Shown here in pieces: positions 12,053 to 22,197 of a stretch of 64,000 nt of DNA. Source of the DNA: Brachionus rotundiformis (Eukaryota; Rotifera; Eurotatoria; Ploima; Brachionidae). Where the stretch lies: contig JAESIW010000115.1 of assembly GCA_016802295.1 (NCBI GenBank), positions 596,514 through 660,513 on the forward strand. Direction: 5' to 3'. The notes under the pieces were generated by a model. The model made no database searches and was not told the origin of the DNA. It was given only the letters and a program-made list of their open reading frames with translations. Within the stretch, counting starts at the first letter, position 1. Every line of letters begins with the position of its first letter. The position numbers were made by a program, and so were the translations under genes.

Positions 12053-12933
12053 ATGGAAATCATATTAGAGTGCCCAATATGCTTAACTCAATTCGACAAC
12101 AATGAGAAAACACCCAGATTATTACCATGTAAGATAAATTTTCCTATTTTTTAAGAATTTAAATTTATTTTTCAATTTAAGGTCAGCACAATGTTTGCTC
12201 TGAATGTCTGATTCATCTAAAGGATCTTGCTCGAAACAATTCTAAAATAAGCTGTCCTGAATGCAGAAGTTTGTTTTCCTCAAATTTAAATACCATACCT
12301 AAATCTCTAATTATGAGCCAGCTTATTGAATTAAGAGCAAATGGATCTCAAAATTCACCAGACATTGAACGATTAAAAGAAAGTCTACCAAAAAAAAAGA
12401 CCATTGTGAAAAAACCTTGGAGTGTCAAAAGTTATTTGCAATCAGTTTTTAACCAAATCGATGCAAATGGAGATGGTGCCATAAGTGCGTATGAGCTTCA
12501 GAATGTTTTGAAAAATGTTAATTCAAATACTTCATTTGACCCAAAGACAGTTATGCTCCTAATCAAAATTCATGACAGAAATAATGATAATGAAATTAAT
12601 TTTGATGAATTTTTTGACTTGTATAACAGGTTAAATGAAGATTTGGAAAATTTTTTAATTACAGATGCTGATTCTAGTGGTGGAATAGACCCCAATGAGC
12701 TCTCACAGCTTCTTCACTCAAAAGGTTATAGTCTTTCGGCAAATTTTTTTAATTTTTTTTTTAAAAATCTTTATAAAATACTTGGAAAGCAATACATCGA
12801 ATTTGATATTTATATTCGAGTGTCGGCGAGACTCGAGTATCTTCTTAAATTTTACCATAGTAATGAATATAATTACCGTAATTACTCAATCGAGAATTAC
12901 TTGGAGAAAAAATTTTTCCAAGAGTTTTGGTAA
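12053..12933 (+). CDS. RING finger - penta-EF-hand fusion protein (copy A)
   Basis: Two exons, 12053-12128 and 12182-12933, joined by a 53-nt GT-AG intron, give 275 residues. Residues 7-53 form a complete C3HC4 RING: C7-x2-C10, C26-x-H28-x2-C31-x2-C34, C50-x2-C53. RINGs of this kind recruit ubiquitin-conjugating enzymes. After a 50-residue basic linker, residues about 104-275 are a PEF domain. It has EF loops DANGDGAISAYE, DRNNDNEINFDE and DADSSGGIDPNE, and ends in the FDIYIRVSARLEYL strand-helix typical of the ALG-2/peflin group. PEF proteins bind calcium and dimerise through EF5. The fusion suggests a calcium-gated E3 ubiquitin ligase (inference). A paralogue lies at 17191 and a peflin at 18736. 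Confidence 0.85.
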
Positions 12934-14259
12934 TTTTTTAAAATATTATTTATAAATTGGCCTTAGTTTTTAAAAAAAAAATCAAAAAAGTTGTAATTTT
13001 TTTCTTTTATCTAATTTTTGTTAAAAATAAATTTTTATTTTGTTTAAATGTCTAATATGTTTTTTTTTGAAATTTTGAATTGCATATTTGATTAATTTAT
13101 TAAGCCTTAATGGTTAATTTGATGGTAATCTGGTCAAATCTGTTAATCCAATTCGACTGAAATTCGCCAAAATAACCGAGTTTATAATAAGAGTTATACT
13201 TAAAAAATATCTATTTATTTTAATTTATTAAATTGTTAAGATCAAACCTCAGATTTTTCTCAAGTTCTTATTAAAAAAATCAGAGATAGAGTTTACTTTG
13301 GCTCAAAAATGGTTAATCTTTTGATTAAAAATTATGAAACAACTCAAAATAACTCCATTCGATCATATATATTAATCTGCCAAAAACAAAGCTGAATTTC
13401 CTTAACGATGTAAAAATATTCAGAATTTTTTTTAATTTTATTTTTTAAATTAATGTAATTTTTTTAAAATTTAAAATTACTGACAAGAGGGCTCAAAAGA
13501 AGACTATGTCATTTGGAACTGTCCTGGAAATTCCCCTTTCCTAAATTATCTTTAAAAAATAAAAAAATATCTAATTGATTTCTGTTATCATGTGAATAAA
13601 TTACTAATTTAAACTTTTTATTACTCTCTAATGATTTTTAAGTAAGTATCTAAGTTTGTCAAATTGATTGAATTGTCGCTGATTACAATACAATTTAAAT
13701 ATGTATAAATTCCTTTTTAAATCATTAGTCTGAGAGTTTTTACTATTAATAAATATTACTACAAATTTATATCTTTTATAATATACAAATTATGGCTAAA
13801 AAAACATTTTTTCTACAAAAAATATCTTAAGCTCCAATTTAAACTACAATTTTTTTTTAAATTTTTATCTGTTAAATTGTTACTTAACTACTTTGATAAA
13901 ATCAATGTATTATTTAGAATTTTGTTCTTTCAAAAACAATGCTTATGTTTTCTTATCTCAAAGTAACAATTATGAATTTTTTTCTATTATTGAAAAATAT
14001 TATTGAAAAATACATATCTTTTTAAATAATTCAAGTCGCATAAAAATGTTGTAAGGAAAAACTTGAACAATTATCTTAAAAAATCTTGAATTTTAAATTA
14101 TTTTCTTAATCAGGAGAAGAAAAAATTATAAATAATCTATTAAATTATACTAATAGTAGAAATTATTGTCTATTATTTAATATATTGATAAGTTAAAAGT
14201 TTAAATTAATCAGTCGTAAAATAGTTTATTAAAAAATTGTAAATAGATTCACAAAATAT
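12934..14259. other. Intergenic, AT-rich
   Basis: Between convergent genes. Nothing firm. At 13490-13555 a short plus-strand stretch reads IWNCPGNSP, reminiscent of a Tc1 transposase motif but too short to call. Confidence 0.4.
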
Positions 14260-15362
14260 TCATAGTTTAACTCGTCCATACACCGAATTATCTTCATCTA
14301 CAAAAAACTCATCTGAAGCAGAAAGCATTTTTTTGCTACTCATATATTTTGGAATATATTTATCATGATAATCGCTTTCATCAGTCTCATCGGACTCTTG
14401 TTCATTGAGAAAATTGACTTTTTTCTTAAACGAAGGTGGCTCTTGCTTTTCAACTAAAGGTGAAATACTTGGACTATTTGTTTTTGGTTTGTTGCCATTT
14501 TTTAAGGTAAACGAATTCAGGTCCAAAGTGTCTTTAGTCAAATTTTCTATACTTTTATTTGTTTCAATATGTGGCACCCAGTTCAAACTCGAATCCGTCT
14601 CTGAACCACTTCCGTCATTTATTTCATTGTCTGATCTCCTAAATGCTAACCTGTACAAAATGTCTGCCAACTGTTCCCTAAGACTTTTATACATATGCTT
14701 TGAATGATAATTTTTTGATCGCAACGCAATTACACCAGAGCCAACTGGAGACGAGCGACCCAATTCAATACCTATGCAAAAATCGGTGTTTCCAAATCTC
14801 CGGATAACACTTAAGCAAAAAAATTATCTATTTTAACTGAAAAAGTTCTAATATACTTAAATGGAATGACTATTAAATTAATTGCTTTTGATTTACTCTC
14901 GAGTACTATTTTATCATTATCAAATTTGAGTATGTAGACCTCGTGAATTGAAAATTTATTTAATAAATTGGAACTTGTCAAGTCGGGATCAATTTTTACC
15001 GACCACAATTTTATTTCGGACCCGTCTTCATATTCATTTTTCATATCCTGGTCACCTGAAAAATATTCAAGTACATCATCTATCTTTTGATTGATTATTT
15101 TATTAATTATATCGTATATTTTAGCATTATCATCCTCCGTAATTCCTTTGAAACGGAATACTTTTTTTCCCTTAATTTCCATCTCCCATGAGTGGTCCTT
15201 AAATAAGGACAATTTTTCAATATGTTTGAGCTTTATAGTTTGTTTTTTGAAATCATTATCATCAAATAACACAAATTGATTTTTATCCTCGTTGCTTTTA
15301 TCAATAGTTAGGGCATATTTCATTAGTATGGTCGCATCCTTATATTTATAAATTTTTAACAT
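14260..15362 (-). CDS. DOK/IRS-type PTB-domain adaptor protein
   Basis: Two minus-strand exons, 15362-14857 and 14809-14260, joined by a 47-nt intron, give 351 residues. The splice keeps the frame and restores the core of an IRS-type phosphotyrosine-binding domain: VYILKFDNDKIVL, then VIPFN-VIRRFG, then FCIGIELGRSSPVGSG, with a closing helix YKSLREQLADIL. In DOK, FRS2 and IRS proteins this domain docks NPxY motifs of receptors. Residues 1-105 look like a divergent PH-type fold, as in DOK proteins (weaker). The C-terminal 120 residues are polar, acidic and low in complexity and would be the docking tail. Which subfamily it belongs to is uncertain. Without the intron the reading frame breaks exactly at the PTB core. 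Confidence 0.75.
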
Positions 15363-16578
15363 TAAAATAATATTTTAATGAAAATATTAAATTTTTTTAG
15401 CTAAATCTTTTCTTAAAAATTTTTAGTAATTTATACCTTTTTTTTATAGAACCATATAGTTCCTTCCAAAAGAACATCGGTCATGTTAAAGTTTAATAAA
15501 GAATAATAAATACTTTTCAATTTTTTTGAATAAAAGAGCTATTAATTTTGGTTTGATAAGTAGAAATTATATTATTTTAGCCTGCTCGGGCCAATTTGTA
15601 ATCTTATCAGTTAAATTAAATATTTTTATTACATTTAAGAATTTAAAATTTTAATGATTCTAAATAATGATACATCAATTAAAATATCACCATAAAATCA
15701 TTTAGCCTAATTTTAGAATAAAAATTTATCCATTTAATAAGTCTAGTTCAAATTTTGTCGAAAATATTCTATAAAAATTTAAATACTTAAAGCTTTATAA
15801 ACAATGTTTTGATTGTTTAATTATCTCATGAGAAAAAAGACCATTTAATTTTTTTAAATTTATTTTAAAATTGTAAATATATTATAATTTATATCTAGAA
15901 AATCGATTTTAATACTTGAATTTGTTATTTTTTATTATAATGAATTTATATTCTTGAATTGACGAAAAATCTTTAAAAAGACAAAACCATGTTTAATTCA
16001 AAATTAAATCAAGTATCTTTATCTATTTAAATTCACTTGAATAAGTTTATCTGGACAAAATAAATATTTTTTTTTAATCTTTACTTTAATTATTTACCAA
16101 CTAACATTTAAAAAATTTTAATTTTTCAAAAAACTAAGCAATTTTTTTAATCAACTAAATTTTAAATTAATTTATATTTGGTTTTAGGCAAATTATTTAA
16201 AATAAGGTTTTTTTTAAATTTTTAATAAAAATACTTTAATTTTATTTTTTAGAAAATAAGCTCATCCAACAAAAGAAAAAAATACCTTTTATAGCTGAGT
16301 AAACCTAACTAGCCATGAATTTCGAAATTAGCCCATTCAAACTAACCCGACACTTTTAAGTATTTATATTTTTTAATCATAAAATATTCTGACTTTAATT
16401 ACTAAAGCCCTTAAAAAACGAATAATTCATTTTTTATGTCAGGTAAAATGATAATTTACCTTTTTTCTAAATCATGTGTACTCAACTGATTAATTTTATG
16501 TTAAGTTCATTTAAATTCCATCAATAATTTTTCAAAATAAATTGAAATTAAAAATTTATTTATTTTAGATAATTAAAA
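15363..16578. other. Intergenic, AT-rich
   Basis: Between divergent genes (14260-15362 minus, 16579 plus). No recognisable element apart from a TTTATTTTAG splice-acceptor-like site just before the next gene. Confidence 0.5.
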
Positions 16579-16815
16579 ATGAACAGTAATTTCACTCAAA
16601 TCGAACAAAATGCGACCAAAATACTCGAGCCTTTGACCGAAGCAGAAAAAGAAGCCTTTTTCAACTCATCTCTTTTTATCTTTACATTAATCGGCATTAT
16701 TTTAGCCGTAGTTTTGGTTGTAATTGTCATTTTTGTCATTAGAAAGCGAAACTCGACCCGTCAATTCCGGGACTACGAAGATTTCATTAGAGATGGAAAT
16801 GAGTTCCACGACTAA
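16579..16815 (+). CDS. Small single-pass membrane protein (78 aa)
   Basis: Unrecognised family. Residues 1-30 are polar with several N-glycosylation sequons (NFT, NAT, NSS). Residues about 31-54 are one strongly hydrophobic helix (FTLIGIILAVVLVVIVIFVI), followed by RKR and a charged cytosolic tail ending in FHD. No cleaved signal peptide is visible, so a type III topology (N-terminus outside) fits the positive-inside rule. The start is the first Met after a TTTATTTTAG acceptor-like site 10 nt upstream. A protein of similar design lies at 45648. Such small one-helix proteins often regulate pumps or channels, but nothing here proves that. Confidence 0.6.
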   Translation: MNSNFTQIEQNATKILEPLTEAEKEAFFNSSLFIFTLIGIILAVVLVVIVIFVIRKRNSTRQFRDYEDFIRDGNEFHD

Positions 16816-17190
16816 ACTAACTAAGACATCCATCCCAACCAAAGTTTTGTGATGAAAAAAATTTTAACCTTTTCTAATAACTTTAATATGAATAAAATAT
16901 TTTCAAAAAAGTATTGAGTCCATTTTCTAAAATGAATATTTAATTTTTATTATAAACTGGGTAGTGGTAAAATTACGAAAGTTATTCAAAATTTAATTTC
17001 ATAATTATTTGAATTGAGTATTTTTACTGCTAAAATTTAGTATAAATCACTTTAAAGTAATAAAATTAATCCTAAAATATTAATCATAAATTGTAAGTTA
17101 ATAAAGCTTATTATGCTATTAGCTTAAAATTATACAAATTTTCAAAATTATCATATCTCTTATTTTCATAAAATATTTAAATTTTAAAAT

Positions 17191-18058
17191 ATGGAACGTC
17201 TATTTGAATGCCCAATTTGCCAGATCACTTATGATGACAGCACAAGAAAACCGATGCTTTTGCCAAAATGTAATTTTAGATAATAATCTTAAAATTTTAA
17301 AAACTAGTTAATTTAGGTTTTCACAGTTTCTGCTCTCAGTGCATTCTAGAGCTATATAGAGGGCAAAACAGCATTACATGTCCCATTTGTCGACAGGTAA
17401 ATAATGTACCTATAAGCAATTTACCGGTAAATAGAGATATTTTGCAATTCTATGAAGCATATAAATCAAAAATAAATGAACAAACTACTCAAATAGAATC
17501 GAAACCGGAGTATTTTGTTTTAAATTTTGAATAATAATCATTTTTTATTTTTTTCTAAGATGGAATGAAGAAAATTACCTTAAATGTCTATTTGATGAAA
17601 TTGACCACAACAACGATGGCAAAATAAATACCCAAGAGTTGCACACAGCATTGAAAAAGGGCCAGTCAAATTCGGAATTCGATTTACGCACTGTAGTTAT
17701 TTTAATGGATAAATATGACACAAACAGAGATGGAGAAATATCTTTGAATGAATTTTATAAATTATTTTTTAGTATAAATAATATGTTTAACGAATTTTTA
17801 GACTATGACCAAGATAATAGTCAGTCTATTGATCCAAGTGAGCTAAGATCTTTACTTCTAAACAAAGGCTATCATCTTTCTGATCAGTTTTTTCAGTTTT
17901 TGTTCACAGAATTACTTAATAGAAATAATGTATCTTCCATTACGTTTGACATTTATGTTCGAATTTCAGCAAGATTGGACTATTTGAATAATATTGGTGC
18001 CATAAAGGAACAAAATTATGAGCAAAAAATTGTTCAAATTTTTTTTGAAAATTTCTAA
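17191..18058 (+). CDS. RING finger - penta-EF-hand fusion protein (copy B)
   Basis: Three exons, 17191-17269, 17317-17509 and 17560-18058, with introns of 47 and 50 nt, give 256 residues. The RING is complete: C7-x2-C10, C27-x-H29-x2-C32-x2-C35, C48-x2-C51. The first intron falls at the same place and phase as in copy A, inside the RING just before the third cysteine. The second intron sits exactly at the junction between the linker and the PEF domain, which starts at EWNEENYLKCLFDEID (residue 91). EF loops are DHNNDGKINTQE, DTNRDGEISLNE and DQDNSQSIDPSE. The domain closes with FDIYVRISARLDYL. Role inferred as for copy A: calcium-sensing ubiquitin ligase. Its PEF domain closely resembles the peflin 0.7 kb downstream. 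Confidence 0.87.
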
Positions 18059-18735
18059 ATTTACCTTGTTAAAATTATTTTTTTTTAATTTAATTTTTTA
18101 TTTTTGAAATATTTGATGAAAAAATATTTATTTTAATGTTTGATTTACTGGATCTTAAATAAATCTATATTAAATTATTAGAAAGTTTTTTTTTGAATTT
18201 TATGTTATTTTTGTTTCTGATAGCAAGTCGACGTTTTATAAATCATAATTTGCAGGCGAATTTTTATCACTAGGCGCTCTTTATTTAAATTTTAATTTAC
18301 TGTAAAAAAATTTTATTCAATGGATAAATTATCATTAATATTTTAATTCTAAAAATTTTTAATTATAAAATGCTATTTCTTAAGAGTATCTTGAATAGTT
18401 TAGTAATATTTTTTATTGCTTAATGGTAACATTTAGTCATAATTTTTGTTTTATCTCATACTCAAAAAGATAAGCCATTTTTGTACCTGATAAATCAGAG
18501 TATGAAATTACGGCAAAAAAAGCATCTAGTGCTAAACAAATGATTAATTTAGAAATAAAATTATAAAAATGAATCATCAAAGTTTCACAGAATTGGTTGA
18601 TAAAATATTTTTGCATAAAATATTATTAACTCTTAGTGAAAAAATAATTCAAAAATAATCATTAACTCCTAAGACAAATTTCAAAATTATTTCAATTATT
18701 TATAAGAGCAAAATCCGTATTAAAAAAAAACAAAA
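18059..18735. other. Intergenic between RING-PEF copy B and peflin
   Basis: AT-rich, no coding signal. The short distance and same orientation of the flanking genes fit tandem duplication. Confidence 0.5.
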
Positions 18736-19680
18736 ATGAATAATAATAATAATTATAATATGTATGGTTCTCAAACACCATATCCAACCGCTCCGGGCCC
18801 AGCTCCCGATTACAATCAATCAGGTCAAAGCATATATCCCAATATTCCCAATTTTCCACCACAAAATAATCAACCATTCAATTCACATCAGCCCGCATCA
18901 AATGCTCCGTATCCAGGACCTCCCAATTCTTCAGCAAGGCCGTATGTTCCACAATTTAATCAAGGATACCCAACTCAGCCCGGATACGGAACAAATGGCC
19001 CATATCCGCCACAACCATATCCAAGTCAAACATACCCAGTTCAGCCGATACCAACTCAACCAGGTTATGGTCCAAATTCATCGATTTATCCCAATCAGAA
19101 TCAAGGATATGGTTATCCATCTCAAAACCCTGGCTACCAAGCTTACCCTAACCGTGGACCAGGCTATGGAACGAACAATAGTTGGGACGAAGGAAACTAC
19201 CTTAGAAAGTTATTTGACGATATAGATCACAACAGAGATGGTAGCATTACTGTGCAAGAACTTCACGAAGCTCTTAGACGAGGCCAGTCAATGTTTGATT
19301 TTGATCCGTTCACTGTTCAATATTTGGTTCAAAAATATGATAAAAACAGAAATAGCGAAATATCTTTTCAAGAATTTAATGATTTATTTGTTGGCTTAAA
19401 TATTCAATTTAATGAATTTTTAGATATAGACCGAGACTCAAGTGGATTTATTGATAGCCATGAATTAGCCAACGCAATGTACAGAAGAGGATTTCAATTT
19501 TCGCCAGAATTATTTAATTTCGTGGTGAGCGAAATAAGCAGACGTAGTGGTAAGCAAGGAATTAGCTTTGATATATATGTGAGAGTGGCTGCCAGATTTG
19601 AAACCCTTAGAAATGAATACAATCGAATGCCAGTCAAAAATTTACCTTTGGAAATGTTTGTGAGAAACAAATTTTTTTAA
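18736..19680 (+). CDS. PEF1: Peflin-like penta-EF-hand protein
   Basis: Single-exon, 314 residues. Residues 1-150 are rich in Pro, Gln, Tyr, Gly and Asn with repeated YP, GYG and QPG motifs, the disordered N-terminus typical of peflin. Residues about 151-314 are a PEF domain with EF loops DHNRDGSITVQE, DKNRNSEISFQE and DRDSSGFIDSHE and the closing FDIYVRVAARFETL. In vertebrates peflin pairs with ALG-2 and acts at ER exit sites on COPII (Sec31) ubiquitination. In this cluster the two RING-PEF proteins are candidate dimer partners (inference). No introns, unlike the RING-PEF genes. Confidence 0.88.
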   Translation: MNNNNNYNMYGSQTPYPTAPGPAPDYNQSGQSIYPNIPNFPPQNNQPFNSHQPASNAPYPGPPNSSARPYVPQFNQGYPTQPGYGTNGPYPPQPYPSQTYPVQPIPTQPGYGPNSSIYPNQNQGYGYPSQNPGYQAYPNRGPGYGTNNSWDEGNYLRKLFDDIDHNRDGSITVQELHEALRRGQSMFDFDPFTVQYLVQKYDKNRNSEISFQEFNDLFVGLNIQFNEFLDIDRDSSGFIDSHELANAMYRRGFQFSPELFNFVVSEISRRSGKQGISFDIYVRVAARFETLRNEYNRMPVKNLPLEMFVRNKFF

Positions 19681-20296
19681 AATGAATATATTTTTTAGTA
19701 CATAATATATAATAAATAAATAAACTATTTTTGTAATCAATTTTATTAGTTAACATGTTAATACTCTTTAAAAATTTTTTAATAAAATGTTAATTTGATA
19801 TTATTTACAAAAAAATCAAAACTTTAGTGAAAATATATTCAAAAAAAATATCCTCTTTTAATTGATGATTAGTATAAATTATTTAGAAACGATTGCTATA
19901 TTTTTAAATGACTAATATTTCGGCATATTGAAGTTCATGATCGAAAAAAAATGATCATGCTCAAAAATTATAACAAAAATAGATTTTTGAATATTTTTTA
20001 TAAGGAAAATTTACAGCAGAATCACATTTTAAAATTAAACATACAATTTAACACTTAATTTTTTATATCTGCGAAAATTTTATGCATGCAGAATTTTGCA
20101 CAATACCTTGCTATGGTTAAACATTTCTTGTTAAACATAAAAATCTATCTCTGCATTGATTATTTTAATTAAAAAAATTTTAAAAAATTTAACAATAAGT
20201 AAGTTTTGATCATAAACTTTAAATGCCAATATTTCTCGTAGTAGTAAAACTAATACTTCAATAAAAAAAATATAATTTCTTTGATCAGATGTATTG
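19681..20296. other. Intergenic, AT-rich
   Basis: 3' side of peflin; contains AATAAA-like signals near 19712. No other feature seen. Confidence 0.5.
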
Positions 20297-20940
20297 GTTT
20301 TGGGTCTTGTCGACTATGTGATCTTCATGTTCACTAAATATGTGATCTTTGTCATCTTGGTGGGTTTGAGATAATAACAGATCACAAATATTTTGATCAC
20401 GTATCTTTCAATGATCACAATGAAATGAAATTTCAAAACATAATTGATATAATTTTAAAAAAAAAATATATATATATATTATATGTATATATATTTGAAT
20501 CTTTATTCTGAGAATGATCCAAATGTTGATGTTTTAAGCTCGTTATCAAAATTACAATAAATTCAGTAAAACTGAGGTCAGATTGGTATAAAACCTTGGC
20601 TCTTTTGAGTCCTTCATGTTCTGAAATTGGCACAAAATGAAGTAATAAGAACATTAAGCAAGCACTCAAATGGTGTACATTGTCCTTTGTGTGATTCCTT
20701 GAATGAAAAATGAGAGAGGACTTAAATTGCGTAAAGCTAAAAATCATTTTTTTCAATTTTATTATTTTTTCTTGATTGATTTAGTTTGAATTTTTTAAAA
20801 AAAAAATTGATCACAGAATTTTTTTTAGTTTTTTTAAAGCTCACCAAAAATATGATCGCTTATTTTTTTTCAATAGCAGAGATTACAAACCCAGCAAGAT
20901 GACAAAGTGAACATGAAGATCACATAGTCGACAAGACCCT
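20297..20940. mobile_element. Inverted-repeat DNA element, about 645 bp
   Basis: The ends are inverted copies. The left end at about 20297-20370 reads GGGTCTTGTCGACTATGTGA, continuing TCTTCATGTTCACT, with a 15-nt insertion before GTCATCTTGGTGGGTTTG. The right end at about 20883-20940 is the reverse complement without that insertion. Inside are several TGATCA-type short palindromes, an AT microsatellite (about 20466-20492) and a GC-richer core without a convincing ORF. This looks like a non-autonomous DNA transposon. Target-site duplication is not obvious. Confidence 0.7.
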
Positions 20941-22197
20941 AATTTTCTTGATATAAAAATAAATTATCTTTATTCTCACCTTAATCAATTAAGAATGCTA
21001 TCACCGAATACCCTAAGAGATCGCTTACCTTATGTCAGTTCGTAATTTGCATAAATGAATGAAATTTTTTTTGTTTGTGCATATATTTTTTCTGGAATTA
21101 AATTATACTATCAATTTTTTTCTGATACAAAAAATATAAGCCATTTTAGATATTAATATTTAAGAAAAATGTACTTTATCCTTAATCAGTATGCACTTTA
21201 TGCCATATAGATCAATGGAAAAACTTATCAAAATGAAAATTAAAATAACCTAAAAAACGGTATAAAGTTTCATTTTTGGTAAAAAAGATGCAACAAAGCA
21301 TGTTCAACTATGTTGCAATATTTTTTTAAATATGTTTTTTTTAGTCAATTTTAATTTATCAAAAAAGGAAGAATTTTTGTTCTGTTTGTTTTTGAATTTC
21401 ACAATACCCTAAAAAACAATAAATAAAACTCTCAAAAAGAAATAACACCTTTAACCGAGTGTATTGAGCAGTCAGGACTAAATATCCATAAAAGACAATA
21501 AAGTATATCATATCACTAATTTTATTCCACTGATATACTAATTTTTTTCCTATAAAGCTTAATTTGTAATAGTTTATTAAATAACTTTATTATAAATTAA
21601 AGGTTCTCTAAAATTCCTTATATTTGTCAAAAGATCATACATTTATATCATATCTGAAAGTCTGTATGGAAGTCTATATGAAAGTTGTAAAGAAAAAGGA
21701 TGATGACTGATTAATATCTGTTGACGGACCTCTAGCTTGTCTTTCAGGTCGTGATTGTAATACTCTTTCAGTCATTAAGAATAAAAAGAATGTATTAAAG
21801 AATTTTTTTATTGATCAAGAGAAAGTAAGATTAGAGTCCTAGAACTAATCTTGGTACTTAAAAACAAATCATCTTTCACTCGCGAACATAAACTTTTATG
21901 ACTCAAATAGCCAAAGCTCAGACTGAAATTTTTTCAGAGTCAACTTAAGTATACTTAAGGTTGAAAATTAATTCTTTCTAAATTAAAAAATTAAACACAA
22001 ATTAATCTTTAAACACATACTTAAATTAAGTTAAGTTAGAAGTGGTCAAAAAAAGATTTTTTAAATTTAATCATTTTTAAAGACAAAATAAAGACTAAAA
22101 ACTCGATAAAAAATTCTATCACTAATAGAAATAAGAAAAAATTATTTGATTCAAAAAATTTGAACAAAAAAATAGTATTAGAACAAAATATTTCAGA
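20941..22197. other. Intergenic, upstream of SAS-6
   Basis: AT-rich. A patch at 21640-21870 is GC-richer but broken in all frames. A TATTTCAG acceptor-like site ends one base before the SAS-6 start codon. Confidence 0.45.

Noticed and set aside
13490..13555. IWNCPGNSP stretch like the Tc1 'WPGNSPDLNPIE' motif
   Set aside because: Only about ten residues, lacking the Glu, and no flanking transposase sequence.
20433..20756. 107-codon minus-strand open frame inside the inverted-repeat element
   Set aside because: Composition is low-information, includes the AT microsatellite, no transposase motif.
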